DNA of 64,000 nt from Micromonospora_I sp040659735 (GCF_040659735.1 NZ_JBFANZ010000010.1:1-64000); one strand, 5' to 3'. Numbered from the stretch's first letter, positions 25,170 through 34,597 are shown. Notes: generated from the sequence alone by a model not told the origin. Made by a program: numbers and translations.

Positions 25170-26183
25170 ATGACCGCTGAGGTGTTCTACGACGACGACG
25201 CCGACCTGGGCATCATCCAGGGCAAGAAGGTCGCGGTGCTCGGCTACGGCAGCCAGGGCCACGCCCACTCGCTCTCGCTGCGCGACTCCGGCGTCGAGGT
25301 CGTGATCGGCCTGCCCGAGGGCTCGAAGAGCCGCGCGAAGGCGGAGGAGCAGGGGCTGCGGGTGCTGACCCCGGCCGAGGCGTCCGCCTGGGCCGACGTG
25401 ATCATGGTGCTGGCGCCGGACACCGCGCAGCGCAAGCTCTACACCGAGGCGATCGCGCCGAACCTCACCGCCGGCAAGGCGCTCTTCTTCGGCCACGGCC
25501 TCAACATCCGGTACGGCCTCATCGAGCCCCCGGCCGACGTCGACGTCGCGATGGTGGCGCCGAAGGGTCCGGGTCACCTGGTGCGCCGCCAGTACGTCGA
25601 CGGCAAGGGCGTGCCCGCGCTCGTCGCGGTGGAGCAGAACGCGAGCGGCAACGCGCTCGCCCTGGCGCTGTCGTACGCCAAGGCGATCGGCGGCACCCGT
25701 GCCGGCGTCATCAAGACGACGTTCAAGGAAGAGACCGAGACGGACCTCTTCGGCGAGCAGGCCGTGCTCTGCGGCGGTGCCGCGGCGCTGGTGCAGACCG
25801 GGTTCGAGGTGCTCACCGAGGCGGGTTACGCCCCGGAGATCGCCTACTTCGAGTGTCTGCACGAGCTGAAGCTGATCGTGGACCTGATGTACGAGGGCGG
25901 CATCCAGCGGATGCGCTACAGCATCTCCGACACCGCCGAGTTCGGCGACTACACCCGCGGCCCGCGCGTCGTTGACGCCCGGACCAAGGACGAGATGCGC
26001 AAGATCCTGGCCGAGATCCAGTCGGGCCAGTTCACCCGCGAGCTGATCGAGGACGACGAGGCGGGCCGGCCGGCCCTGACCAAGTTCCGCGAGCAGGGCG
26101 CCGCACACCCGATCGAGCAGACCGGCAAGAAGCTGCGCGACATGATGAGCTGGGTGGACCGCCCGCTCACCGAGACGGCCTGA
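25170..26183 (+). CDS. ilvC: ketol-acid reductoisomerase
   Basis: A 337-residue class I enzyme that isomerises and reduces acetolactate or acetohydroxybutyrate with NADPH and magnesium. The Rossmann motif is VLGYGSQGHAHSLSLRDSG. KGPGHLVRRQY and the magnesium-binding DLFGEQAVLCGG and ECLHELKLIVDLMYEGG blocks are intact. AGGAAAGGGA precedes the ATG. Third gene of the ilvBNC operon; a strong terminator follows. Confidence 0.97.
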   Translation: MTAEVFYDDDADLGIIQGKKVAVLGYGSQGHAHSLSLRDSGVEVVIGLPEGSKSRAKAEEQGLRVLTPAEASAWADVIMVLAPDTAQRKLYTEAIAPNLTAGKALFFGHGLNIRYGLIEPPADVDVAMVAPKGPGHLVRRQYVDGKGVPALVAVEQNASGNALALALSYAKAIGGTRAGVIKTTFKEETETDLFGEQAVLCGGAAALVQTGFEVLTEAGYAPEIAYFECLHELKLIVDLMYEGGIQRMRYSISDTAEFGDYTRGPRVVDARTKDEMRKILAEIQSGQFTRELIEDDEAGRPALTKFREQGAAHPIEQTGKKLRDMMSWVDRPLTETA

Positions 26184-26197
26184 CCCAGGCGTCTGCC

Positions 26198-26244
26198 GAG
26201 CCCGGCGTCCGGGGTGTGTCACCTGCACCCCTGACGCCGGGCTC
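26198..26244 (+). terminator. terminator of the ilvBNC operon
   Basis: GAGCCCGGCGTC pairs perfectly with GACGCCGGGCTC (12 bp), and GGGGTG/CACCCC extends the stem inside. A short T-containing run follows. Confidence 0.8.
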
Positions 26245-26542
26245 TTCGCTGTTCGCGACGCCTTCACCGACGCGGCCGACGCTGTCCCACCGACCGGGAA
26301 GCACGGCGGTCAGCGCGGGCCGGCCGGGCATGACGCCGCTCACCCAGGCGCTCGTGGTGGGCGTTAGATCCCGTCTTGTGAGGGCCCTCACGCGGGGCCG
26401 CGAGGCGTGGTCCGGGCGGGGGCGAATACGATCGGCGGTAGGCCGCATCCGCATCTCCGGGTCACCCGGGTGGGGGAGCATAGGGCGCAGCGCGGCGCCC
26501 GTCCGCGCCGCAGACACTCGCCACTGATTACTGCGAGGACCA
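26245..26542 (+). other. ilvC-serA intergenic region with a 14-bp palindrome
   Basis: No gene is visible in these roughly 300 bases. GTGAGGGCCCTCAC at 26378-26391 is a perfect 14-bp palindrome and could be a protein-binding site for serA control. TACGAT near 26434 could be a -10 element. Neither has independent support. Confidence 0.35.
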
Positions 26543-28141
26543 ATGAATCCTGTCGTACTGATCGCCGAAGAGCTCGCCCCCGCCGCCATCGACGTGCTCG
26601 CGCACGACTTTGACGTCCGTCACGTCGACGGCACCGACCGGCCGGCGCTGCTCGCTGCCCTGGCCGAGGCCGACGCGGTGATCGTGCGCAGCGCCACCCA
26701 GATCGACGCTGAGGCCGTCGCCGCCGCCCCGCGGCTGAAGGTCGTCGCCCGTGCCGGCGTCGGCCTCGACAACGTCGAGGTGCCCGCCGCCACCGCGCGC
26801 GGCGTCATGGTCGTCAACGCCCCGACCTCCAACATCGTCTCCGCCGCGGAGCAGGCGCTCGCCCTGCTGCTCGCGGTCGCGCGCAACACCGCCAGCGCGA
26901 GCGCCGCACTCAAGGCCGGCGAGTGGAAGCGCTCCAAGTACACCGGGGTGGAGATCCAGGGCAAGACCGTCGGCGTGGTCGGCCTCGGCCGGATCGGCGT
27001 GCTCTTCGCGCAGCGCATCGCCGCCTTCGGCACCCGCCTCATCGCGTACGACCCCTACATCCAGCCGGCCCGCGCCGCCCAGCTCGGCGTCCGCCTCGTC
27101 GGCCTGGAGGAGCTGCTGCGGGAGAGCGACTTCATCTCGATCCACCTGCCGAAGACGCCGGAGACCGTCGGCCTGATCGGTGAGAAGGAGCTGGCGATCG
27201 TCAAGCCCGGCGTCCGGATCATCAACGCCGCACGCGGTGGGCTCGTCGACGAGCAGGCCCTGGCCAACGCGATCGCCGAGGGCCGGGTCGCCGGCGCCGG
27301 CATCGACGTCTACGTCAAGGAGCCCTGCACCTCCTCGCCGCTCTTCGCGTTCGACAACGTGGTGGCCACCCCGCACCTGGGCGCCTCCACGAACGAAGCG
27401 CAGGACAAGGCCGGCCTGGCCGTCGCCAGGAGCGTGAAGCTGGCGCTGCAGGGCGAGTTCGTGCCGGACGCGGTCAACGTGCAGGCGGGTGGCGTGGTCG
27501 CCGAGGACGTACGGCCGCTGTTGCCGCTCGCGGAGAAGCTCGGCAAGGTGTTCACCGCCGTCGCCGGCGGAGTCGCCGCGAGCGTCACCGTCGAGGTGCG
27601 TGGCGAGATCGTCGCCAACGACGTCTCCGTGCTCAAGCTCGCCGCGACCAAGGGGCTCTTCGCCTCGGTCGTCGAGGAGCAGGTCACCTACGTCAACGCG
27701 CCGCACCTCGCGGCCGACCGGGGCGTCGAGGTGGAGCTGAGCACGCACGCCGAGACGATCGACCACCCCAACCTGGTCACCCTGCGCGGGGCGCTCCCCG
27801 ACGGGCGTACGGTCACCGTCTCCGGCACGGTCGTGACCACCGGCACCCGCGAGGTCGTCCGGCTCACCGAGGTCGACGGCTTCGACCTTGAGCTCGGCGC
27901 CGAAGGGATCCTGCTGTTCTTCCGCTACGCCGACCGTCCGGGCGTCGTCGGCACCGTCGGCTCGATCCTCGGCGAGAGCGGCGTCAACATCGCGGCGATG
28001 CAGGTCGCCCGTCGCGAGGCCGGCGGTGAGGCGCTGATGACCCTGACCGTCGACTCGGCGATCGCGGTGGAGTTGCTGGCCTCGGCGGCCGAGGCCATCG
28101 GCGCGGGCACGGCGAGCGCGGCGGACCTGCGCGACGAGTAG
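26543..28141 (+). CDS. serA: D-3-phosphoglycerate dehydrogenase
   Basis: A 532-residue long-form enzyme that oxidises 3-phosphoglycerate in the first step of serine synthesis. The Rossmann motif is VVGLGRIGVLFAQR (about residues 148-160), and the catalytic pattern includes NAARGGLVDEQAL and TPHLGASTNEAQ. The C-terminal half has the ASB (intervening) domain and an ACT domain (LFFRYADRPGVVGTVGSIL), where serine inhibits in actinobacterial homologs. GAGGA precedes the ATG. serA supplies serine to GlyA, encoded 14 kb to the left, but the two are separate units. Confidence 0.97.
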   Translation: MNPVVLIAEELAPAAIDVLAHDFDVRHVDGTDRPALLAALAEADAVIVRSATQIDAEAVAAAPRLKVVARAGVGLDNVEVPAATARGVMVVNAPTSNIVSAAEQALALLLAVARNTASASAALKAGEWKRSKYTGVEIQGKTVGVVGLGRIGVLFAQRIAAFGTRLIAYDPYIQPARAAQLGVRLVGLEELLRESDFISIHLPKTPETVGLIGEKELAIVKPGVRIINAARGGLVDEQALANAIAEGRVAGAGIDVYVKEPCTSSPLFAFDNVVATPHLGASTNEAQDKAGLAVARSVKLALQGEFVPDAVNVQAGGVVAEDVRPLLPLAEKLGKVFTAVAGGVAASVTVEVRGEIVANDVSVLKLAATKGLFASVVEEQVTYVNAPHLAADRGVEVELSTHAETIDHPNLVTLRGALPDGRTVTVSGTVVTTGTREVVRLTEVDGFDLELGAEGILLFFRYADRPGVVGTVGSILGESGVNIAAMQVARREAGGEALMTLTVDSAIAVELLASAAEAIGAGTASAADLRDE

Positions 28142-28156
28142 TCGCCCCGGCTCCCG

Positions 28157-28203
28157 AAGGGCTCCCCTTGATCCGCGCAGGCGGGTGGAGGGGGGCCCTT
28201 TTC
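28157..28203 (+). terminator. serA terminator
   Basis: AAGGGC.CCCCTTGATCCGC pairs with GCGGGTGGAGGGG.GCCCTT around a GCAG loop, followed by TTTC. It matches the long AAGGGC/GCCCTT terminators common in this group. Confidence 0.75.
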
Positions 28204-28225
28204 GTTGGCGGCGGCGGAGCAGCCC

Positions 28226-28585
28226 TCAGACGCGGGTCGGTGGGGGGTAGACCGAGCCGTCCTGCGGGTCCAGCAGCAGCAGGTTGTGCTCCCCGGCGAG
28301 CCGTTCGATCGTGAGCAGCACCTCGTCGGCGCAGGCCGGGCGGAGATGCATCTCGACGTGGTCCGTCGCGACGTGCAGCGGGGCGGCCGCCCACGGCGAC
28401 TGTTCGCTCTGCATGGCGGGGCCACGGTCGGGGTAGCGGCCGGCCAGATCCGCGTAGAACGCGGCGATCCGCCGATCAGGTTGCCCCTCGACATGTTCAC
28501 CCTGACGGCACAGTTCATGGGCCGCCCGCACATCCGCTGAGGTGGACCCGCTGTCCATGGACCACACGACCAGATCGAAACTCAC
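28226..28585 (-). CDS. conserved protein of unknown function
   Basis: A 119-residue cytoplasmic protein starting MSFDLVVWSMD from the GTG at 28585. It resembles a family of actinobacterial proteins of unknown function that begin F-D-L-x-V-W, contain a Ser-Pro-Trp near the middle (SPWAAAPLH) and end with a segment like LAGEHNLLLLDPQDGSVY. Some members of this group sit near toxin or immunity genes, but nothing here points to that. No Shine-Dalgarno is evident. It converges on serA. Confidence 0.65.
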   Translation of the reverse strand: MSFDLVVWSMDSGSTSADVRAAHELCRQGEHVEGQPDRRIAAFYADLAGRYPDRGPAMQSEQSPWAAAPLHVATDHVEMHLRPACADEVLLTIERLAGEHNLLLLDPQDGSVYPPPTRV

Positions 28586-28803
28586 GGGCGACAGATTGCC
28601 ATCCGGGACGTGTCCAACTCCACTTGCCCCGGCCGACACGCGGCGAAGCTCGCTCTTGCACCGTGCCGCACGGAATCGATAGCGTGTTCGACGGGTTACT
28701 CAGTGAGTTGTCCGGTGTGGACACGTCTTCGGGTGACGTCGTTCCCTGCCGGGTGGGTGGCCCACACCCCCCGTGTGTGCGAGCCACGCGCACTCGTCTT
28801 TGG

Positions 28804-28842
28804 TCGGCCCCCGCGATCCGTTGCCGAGTTCGCGGGGGCCGA
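28804..28842 (-). terminator. terminator of the apbE gene
   Basis: TCGGCCCCCGCGA and TCGCGGGGGCCGA form a perfect 13-bp stem with a 13-base loop, just beyond the apbE stop on the minus strand. Confidence 0.7.
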
Positions 28843-28866
28843 TCGTGCGTGGAGCACCGCAAGTCG

Positions 28867-29745
28867 TTACATGACAGGCTTTCGCGGGCCGGTGCCGCCG
28901 AAGAGCGCGCGGTAACCGTCCACGGTGGGGAACCAGTCCAGGCCGGCCGGGCCGGCGGCGCAGAGCCCGGTCGCGTAGGCGTCGGCCACCGCGAGGTCGG
29001 GTCCGGTCACGATGGCGCGGCGGTGCTGCTCGACGGCGGCGCCGGTGTGCGGGTCCACCACGTGCCCGCGCCGTCCCGCCATCCCTGATGTGCCGACCGC
29101 GCCCTCCGTCAGATGCAGCATGGTCGGCTGCGGGTTGCCGCACTCCGGATCGTGTACGGCGATGCGCCACGGACCGCCGTGCGGCGCGTGCCCGCGTACC
29201 GTCAGATCCCCACCGCTGACCACCGCGTGGTCCTCGATGCCCGCGGCGCGCAACCGCGCGGCCGCCCGCTCCATCGCCCATCCCTTGAGCAGGCCGCTCG
29301 GGTCGAAGCCGCCCGGCACGGCCCACGCGTCGAACCAGCCGTCCGTGGCGGCGCGCATCGCGTCGCACCGCGCCACGATGTCGGCGAGCGGGGGGTACGC
29401 CTCCGGCGAGACCTCGCCGCGGCGCAGCAGCGAGACGAGGCTGGTCCGGCGCAACGGGCTGTACGTCACGTCGATCGCCCGCAGTTCGGCCACCGCGTCG
29501 GCGATCGCCTCGCCGAGAGCGCGCCGGGTCATCCACTCCGGCGCGATCAGCATCATCAGGTAGTCGGCGGTCGAGGTGTTGACGGTGTGCCGGGCGACCA
29601 CCCGGTCGCCGAAGCCGACGGCGAGCGGCGCCCCGGTCCGCTCCGCGGGACCGGTGCCGATCCGCACGTCGGGACGGGCCCAGCTGTCGACGGCTACCGG
29701 CGTGTGTGCGGTGCGTCGAGTCCGGGTCGTCCGGTGTGCCAGCAT
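28867..29745 (-). CDS. FAD:protein FMN transferase (ApbE family)
   Basis: A 292-residue flavinyltransferase that attaches FMN to a Ser/Thr of a target protein using FAD and magnesium. Recognisable blocks are RCDAMRAATDGWFDA, PSGLLKGWAMERAA, SGGDLTVRG and HVVDPHTG, followed by AVADAYATGL. No lipoprotein signal is seen, so it is probably cytoplasmic. AAGGAG directly abuts the ATG at 29745, an awkward spacing, so the true start may lie a little downstream. No flavinylated partner (NQR, RNF or FMN-binding domain protein) is encoded in this window, so its target is unknown. Confidence 0.87.
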   Translation of the reverse strand: MLAHRTTRTRRTAHTPVAVDSWARPDVRIGTGPAERTGAPLAVGFGDRVVARHTVNTSTADYLMMLIAPEWMTRRALGEAIADAVAELRAIDVTYSPLRRTSLVSLLRRGEVSPEAYPPLADIVARCDAMRAATDGWFDAWAVPGGFDPSGLLKGWAMERAAARLRAAGIEDHAVVSGGDLTVRGHAPHGGPWRIAVHDPECGNPQPTMLHLTEGAVGTSGMAGRRGHVVDPHTGAAVEQHRRAIVTGPDLAVADAYATGLCAAGPAGLDWFPTVDGYRALFGGTGPRKPVM

Positions 29746-29956
29746 CTCCTTGACCTTCCTGCCTGCCCCCGTGCCGGTCGCTACATACGGTAGGGGCTGG
29801 AGATGATCCCCTTATGAAGGTTCGCTGCGAAGCCGCTGTGAGCTGGGTAACCGCTGCCCGTTATCGCGCCGGTCCGTATCCTGGGATTCGTGTACCGGAA
29901 CTCGGGACAATCGCCTAACGTTGCCCCCGACATCAGGTCGTAGCGGAGGAGTTGAC

Positions 29957-30994
29957 GTGACGGTGGCGCGGATCGCGGTGGTGGCCGGCGACGGCATCGG
30001 CTCCGAGGTGACCGCGCAGGCCCGCAAGGTCATCGATGCCGTCCTCCCCGGTGTCGAGGCGACCGAATACGACCTCGGCGCCGCCCGCTACCACCGCACC
30101 GGCGAGGTGCTTCCCGACTCCGTGCTCGCCGAGTTGGCCGGGCACGACGCCATCCTGCTCGGCGCGGTCGGCGACCCCACGGTGCCGCCGGGCGTGCTCG
30201 AGCGCGGGCTCCTGCTCAAGCTCCGCTTCGCCTTCGACCAGTACGTCAACCTCCGCCCGTCCCGCCTGTGGCCCGGCACGACCGGCCCGCTCGCCAACGT
30301 CAAGCCCGGCGAGATCGACTTCGTCGTGGTCCGCGAGGGGACCGAGGGGCTCTACGCGGGCGCCGGCGGCACGCTGCACCGGGGCACCCCCGCCGAGGTC
30401 GCCACCGAGGAGAGCCTCAACACCCGGCACGGCGTCGAGCGGGTGATCCGGGACGCCTTCGCGCGTGCCCAGCGGCGCGAGCGGCGCAAGGTCACCCTCG
30501 TGCACAAGACCAACGTGCTGACCCACGCCGGCTCGCTGTGGGCGCGCGCCTTCGACGCCGTCAAGGCCGAGTTCCCCGACGTGGCGACCGAATACCAGCA
30601 CGTCGACGCGGCCGCCATGTTCATGGTGACCCAGCCGCAGCGCTACGACGTCGTCGTCACCGACAACCTCTTCGGCGACATCCTCACCGACATCGCCGCC
30701 GCCGTCACGGGCGGCATCGGCCTCGCCGCCAGCGCCTGCATCAACCCCGAGCGCGCCTACCCGTCGATGTTCGAGCCGGTGCACGGCTCCGCCCCGGACA
30801 TCGCCGGCAAGGGGCTGGCCGACCCGGCCGCCGCCGTGCTCTCCGCCGCCCTCCTGCTCGACCACCTCGGCCACGGCGACGCGGCCCAGCGAGTATCCGA
30901 GGCGGTCGCGGCCGAGCTCGCCACCCGTACGCCGGGAGCGCCGCTGCGCACCGCCGAGGTCGGCGACCGGCTCGCCGCGCACGCGGCGCGCTGA
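29957..30994 (+). CDS. leuB: 3-isopropylmalate dehydrogenase
   Basis: A 345-residue NAD-dependent dehydrogenase that oxidatively decarboxylates 3-isopropylmalate in leucine synthesis and, with CimA-derived substrate, methylmalate to 2-oxobutanoate. It is of the compact actinobacterial type. Landmarks are VVAGDGIGSEVTAQA, LLKLRFAFDQYVNLRP, VVREGTEGLYAG, the Lys in LVHKTNVLTHAGSLW and the metal-binding VTDNLFGDILTDIAA. The GTG at 29957 is set by GGAGGA. It stands alone, between apbE (divergent) and ilvE. Confidence 0.95.
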   Translation: MTVARIAVVAGDGIGSEVTAQARKVIDAVLPGVEATEYDLGAARYHRTGEVLPDSVLAELAGHDAILLGAVGDPTVPPGVLERGLLLKLRFAFDQYVNLRPSRLWPGTTGPLANVKPGEIDFVVVREGTEGLYAGAGGTLHRGTPAEVATEESLNTRHGVERVIRDAFARAQRRERRKVTLVHKTNVLTHAGSLWARAFDAVKAEFPDVATEYQHVDAAAMFMVTQPQRYDVVVTDNLFGDILTDIAAAVTGGIGLAASACINPERAYPSMFEPVHGSAPDIAGKGLADPAAAVLSAALLLDHLGHGDAAQRVSEAVAAELATRTPGAPLRTAEVGDRLAAHAAR

Positions 30995-31099
30995 CCGCGA
31001 CTCACCTCCTCCCGTCACTCGCCGTCGATCCAGTGCCTGCGTCTGGCATCGTCGTCGCGGCGGCCGCCCTCCGCCCCGCGTGTGCGGACTCCCTCTGAA

Positions 31100-31109
31100 C
31101 GAACGTTCG
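31100..31109. promoter_or_regulatory. palindrome upstream of ilvE
   Basis: CGAACGTTCG is a perfect 10-bp palindrome about 50 bases before the ilvE start, with a TAAGTT (-10-like) just downstream. It may be an operator; no regulator can be assigned. Confidence 0.3.
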
Positions 31110-31161
31110 GGGTAAGTTTCAGGGCACCACTCTTTCGTTCACGTAACCGGAGGTCAGCGCA

Positions 31162-32259
31162 ATGAGCGGTGGTGACAAGCTCGACTTCGAGATTCGTCCG
31201 AATCTCCAGCCCGTATCCGCCGCCGAGCGCGCCGCGCTGCTGGCCGACCCGGGATTCGGTCGGATCTTCACCGACCACATGGTCACCATCCGCTACGCCG
31301 AGGGCAAGGGCTGGTACGACGCCCGCGTCGAGGCGCGCGCCCCGATTCCGATGGACCCGGCGACCGCGGTTCTGCACTACGCGCAGGAGATCTTCGAAGG
31401 GCTCAAGGCGTACCACGCCGCCGACGGCGGGATCACGATGTTCCGGCCGCAGGCCAACGCCGCCCGGTTCGCCGCCTCCGCCGAACGGATGGCGATGGCG
31501 CAGCTGCCCGAAGCCGCGTTCCTCGACTCGCTGCGACACCTCATCACGATCGACCGCGACTGGATCCCGACCGGCGAGGACGGCAGCCTCTACCTGCGCC
31601 CGTTCATGTACGCCAGCGAGGTCTTCCTCGGCGTGCGCCCGGCCGCCGAATACCTCTACGTCGTGATCGCCTCTCCCGTCGGCGCGTACTTCTCCGGTGG
31701 CGTCAAGCCCGTCAACGTCTGGGTCTCGCCCCGGTACACGCGGGCCGCGCCCGGCGGCACCGGGGCGGCCAAGTGCGGCGGCAACTACGCCACCTCGCTG
31801 GTGGCCCAGGCCGAGGCGATGGAGCACGGCTGCGACCAGGTGGTCTTCCTCGACGCGGTGGAGCGCCGCTACGTCGACGAACTCGGCGGCATGAACGTCT
31901 TCTTCGTCTATGACGACGGCACCCTCGTCACCCCGCCGCTCACCGGCACGATCCTGCCCGGCATCACCCGCGACTCGGTCATCACGCTGGCCCGCCAGGC
32001 CGGTCGGACGGTCGTGGAGCGGCCGGTCAGCTTCGACGAGTGGCGGGCGGACGCGGAGAGCGGGCGGCTTCGGGAGGCGTTCGCCTGCGGCACGGCGGCG
32101 GTCCTCACGCCGATCGGGCAGGTGCGCTTCCCGGAGGGTTCGTTCACGATCGGGGACGGCGGTCCCGGCGAGGTGACGCTCGGACTGCGGCAGGTCCTCG
32201 TCGACCTGCAGCGTGGGCGCGGCGAAGACCCCAACGGCTGGACGCACCGCGTCTCCTGA
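31162..32259 (+). CDS. ilvE: branched-chain amino acid aminotransferase
   Basis: A 365-residue fold-type IV PLP enzyme that transfers the amino group from glutamate to the 2-oxo acids of valine, leucine and isoleucine. The PLP lysine is in GAAKCGGNYATSL. HYAQEIFEGLKAY, YLRPFMYASEVFLG, GGMNVFFVY and GTAAVLTPIG are all typical of the BCAT II type. GGAGGTCAGCGCA precedes the ATG. It is monocistronic and converges on a phosphatase gene across 73 bases. Confidence 0.97.
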   Translation: MSGGDKLDFEIRPNLQPVSAAERAALLADPGFGRIFTDHMVTIRYAEGKGWYDARVEARAPIPMDPATAVLHYAQEIFEGLKAYHAADGGITMFRPQANAARFAASAERMAMAQLPEAAFLDSLRHLITIDRDWIPTGEDGSLYLRPFMYASEVFLGVRPAAEYLYVVIASPVGAYFSGGVKPVNVWVSPRYTRAAPGGTGAAKCGGNYATSLVAQAEAMEHGCDQVVFLDAVERRYVDELGGMNVFFVYDDGTLVTPPLTGTILPGITRDSVITLARQAGRTVVERPVSFDEWRADAESGRLREAFACGTAAVLTPIGQVRFPEGSFTIGDGGPGEVTLGLRQVLVDLQRGRGEDPNGWTHRVS

Positions 32260-32332
32260 CGTCCCCGCGCAGCGCCGTCGCCGCGTCGGCGCGTTGATCG
32301 ACGGAGAACTCCTTGATCGACGTGGCGGGCCG

Positions 32333-33082
32333 TCAGGGCGTCGGGTCGGTGAGCAGGTGCGCGCGCAGCGCCGCCACCTGCTCCCTGCCCAGCCCTGCCC
32401 CGGTCACATAACGCTCGATCGAGCCGTGCCGCTGGCGTAGCTCGCCGAGAAACGTCTGCATCGCCTCCGCCGGGCTGGAGAAGAACGGCGTGGGAACCGT
32501 GCGATAGGGATCCTGCTTGTCCAGCCACGCCGTGAAGCGGTCCGCTGCCGCCGTGCTCAGCGCGTAGTCCTCGGCGATCACCTCGTCGGGGACACCGAGC
32601 AGCGACAACGTCAGCGCGCACACCACGCCGGTGCGGTCCTTGCCGGCGGCGCAGTGCACCACGGCCGGGGCGCTCGCCTCGTCCGCGATGAGCGTCAGCG
32701 CGTCCACGACGCCGCCGGCCGCCTGCTCGGCGAGGTCGTGGTAGCGGTCGGCGAGATAGCGCGCCGGCCCCACCTCCTCCTCGTACGGGATCTCGATCCA
32801 CTCCTGGTGCTCGAGGTGAACGTGCTGGTAGTCCAGCCCGTCATAGGCCGGCACCCGGCCGTACCGGCTCACCTCGTGCGGGCGGCGCAGGTCGATGACG
32901 GTGCGCACGCCGAGCGCGGCGAACGCCGCCCGGTCGCTGTCGTCGATGCGGTGCAGCGAGTCCGAGCGGTAGACACGACGCCACCGCACCGTGCGACCGT
33001 CGAGCCCGGCGTACCCGCCGACGTCCCGAAAGTTGAACAGGGTCGAGAAGGTCAGCGTGCGGGTCGCGGGGGAGACATCCAT
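32333..33082 (-). CDS. tyrosine/serine protein phosphatase family protein
   Basis: A 249-residue protein of the Tyr_phosphatase_3 (PtpB/IphP-like) type. The N-terminal NFRDVGGYAG and the active-site HCAAGKDRTG (C-x5-R, with the lysine typical of dual protein and lipid phosphatases) are intact, with RSDSLHRID between. I chose the ATG at 33082 (MDVSPATRTL). No Shine-Dalgarno is visible, and the frame is open 60 bases further upstream. No kinase partner lies nearby. It is divergent from an MFS gene. Confidence 0.9.
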   Translation of the reverse strand: MDVSPATRTLTFSTLFNFRDVGGYAGLDGRTVRWRRVYRSDSLHRIDDSDRAAFAALGVRTVIDLRRPHEVSRYGRVPAYDGLDYQHVHLEHQEWIEIPYEEEVGPARYLADRYHDLAEQAAGGVVDALTLIADEASAPAVVHCAAGKDRTGVVCALTLSLLGVPDEVIAEDYALSTAAADRFTAWLDKQDPYRTVPTPFFSSPAEAMQTFLGELRQRHGSIERYVTGAGLGREQVAALRAHLLTDPTP

Positions 33083-33177
33083 GCCGACACGGTAACGGCC
33101 GCCGTATCGCGGTCGCTGTGGCGCGCGTCGCCGGAAAATCACGCGACGATGTCGGGGGCCCGTGGTCCCATGGCAGC

Positions 33178-34536
33178 GTGCACAGCTACCGCCGCGACCT
33201 CCAACTCCTGCGTGATCGTCGCTTCGCCCTGCTCTTCGCCGCCCGCACCGTCTCCGTGCTGGGCGCCGCCTTCGCCCCGGTGGCCCTGGCGTTCGGTGTG
33301 TTGGGGCTCGAGGATGCCACGGCCGCGACCCTGTCGGTGGTGCTCGCCGCGCAGGCCATCCCGGAGATTGTCTTCATGCTCGTCGGTGGCGTGCTCGCCG
33401 ACCGGTTCCCGCGCTACCGGGTGATGGTCGCGGGTGAAGTCCTCAGCACGCTCGCCTACGGACTGCTCGCCGCGATGCTGATCAGCGGTACGGCGCCGGT
33501 GCCGGCGCTCGCCGCCGGAGCGGCTGTCGCCGGCATCGGTCTGGCGGTCTTCTTTCCCGCGCTGATCGGCATCGTCCCGGAAGTCGTGGCGGATGAGCGG
33601 CTGCAGGCGGCGAACGGGCTGCTCCGTGTCGGCACCAACATCGCCCGCATCGCCGGCTACGCGCTCGCCGGGGCCACTGTCGTGCTGGTGGGTGGTGGCG
33701 TGGCGCTGGCGGTCAGCGCCGGTCTGTTCGCCGTCTCCGCGCTCCTCATCGCGGCGCTGCGGCTGCCCGCGGTGGCGGCGCGGGCAGCCGGCCCCGGTCG
33801 CACTGCGATCGCCGATCTGCGCGACGGCTGGCGTGAGTTCGTCGCGCGGCAGTGGTTGTGGGTGATCGTGCTGCAGTTCGCCTTCATCGTGGCGGCGCTG
33901 CAGGCCGCCCACGGGGTGTTGGGGCCGTTGGTGGCGAAGCAGGAGCTCGGCGGAGCCGGCGCGTGGTCGGCGGTGCTCGCCGGTGAGGCCGTCGGCATGC
34001 TGCTCGGCGTGGCCATCGCGATTCGGATCCGGCCCACCCGGCCGATGCTGGTGTGTGTCCTGATGACCCTGCCGACCGCTGCGCCCTACCTGCTGCTCGG
34101 AGTGTCGGCCCCACTGTGGATGGTGGTCTGCGGCGCCGCGGTGATGGGGATCTGCTTCGACATCTTCGGGGTGCTGTGGGAGACGACGCTCCAGCGGGAG
34201 ATCCCGCCGGCCGTACTGTCCAGGGTCAGCTCGTACGACGCCCTCGGCTCGTTCATGTTCGGCCCGATCGGGCTGCTGCTGGCCGGTCCCGCGGCGCTCG
34301 CTTTCGGCGCCCGGCCATCCCTCATCGTCTGCGGCGGTGTGATCGTCGTGGCCACGCTCGCCACGCTCTGCTCGCCCAGCGTGCGCGGGATGCGGGTGCC
34401 GGCCGCGGAGCCCGCCGCCCATGGGCTCGCGGTCCCCACCGTCGCGAACGCGGTGGCGACGCCGGCGCTGGCGGCGGACGGCCCGGCGGCGGCTCCGGAC
34501 GTTGCGCGGCAGCCCACCGGCGTCGTGCCGTCCTGA
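33178..34536 (+). CDS. MFS transporter (EntS-like exporter family)
   Basis: A 452-residue integral membrane protein with about eleven to twelve hydrophobic segments. The first half has RDRRFALLFAARTVSVLGAA, then the MFS loop GGVLADRFPRYRVMVAGE, which fits the enterobactin-exporter-like MFS_3 group. The C-terminal 50 residues are a Pro/Ala-rich tail. The GTG at 33178 gives MHSYRRDLQL; a start 60 bases upstream is possible. M. tuberculosis carries an MFS gene in the same neighbourhood, between leuB and the hydrolase gene, so this may be the ortholog. The substrate is unknown. Confidence 0.88.
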   Translation: MHSYRRDLQLLRDRRFALLFAARTVSVLGAAFAPVALAFGVLGLEDATAATLSVVLAAQAIPEIVFMLVGGVLADRFPRYRVMVAGEVLSTLAYGLLAAMLISGTAPVPALAAGAAVAGIGLAVFFPALIGIVPEVVADERLQAANGLLRVGTNIARIAGYALAGATVVLVGGGVALAVSAGLFAVSALLIAALRLPAVAARAAGPGRTAIADLRDGWREFVARQWLWVIVLQFAFIVAALQAAHGVLGPLVAKQELGGAGAWSAVLAGEAVGMLLGVAIAIRIRPTRPMLVCVLMTLPTAAPYLLLGVSAPLWMVVCGAAVMGICFDIFGVLWETTLQREIPPAVLSRVSSYDALGSFMFGPIGLLLAGPAALAFGARPSLIVCGGVIVVATLATLCSPSVRGMRVPAAEPAAHGLAVPTVANAVATPALAADGPAAAPDVARQPTGVVPS

Positions 34537-34597
34537 CCGCTGGGCGCGCCGACGGCCGGCGGGGGATTCCCGCCGGCTGTCGTGACTCCCTCTCCGC

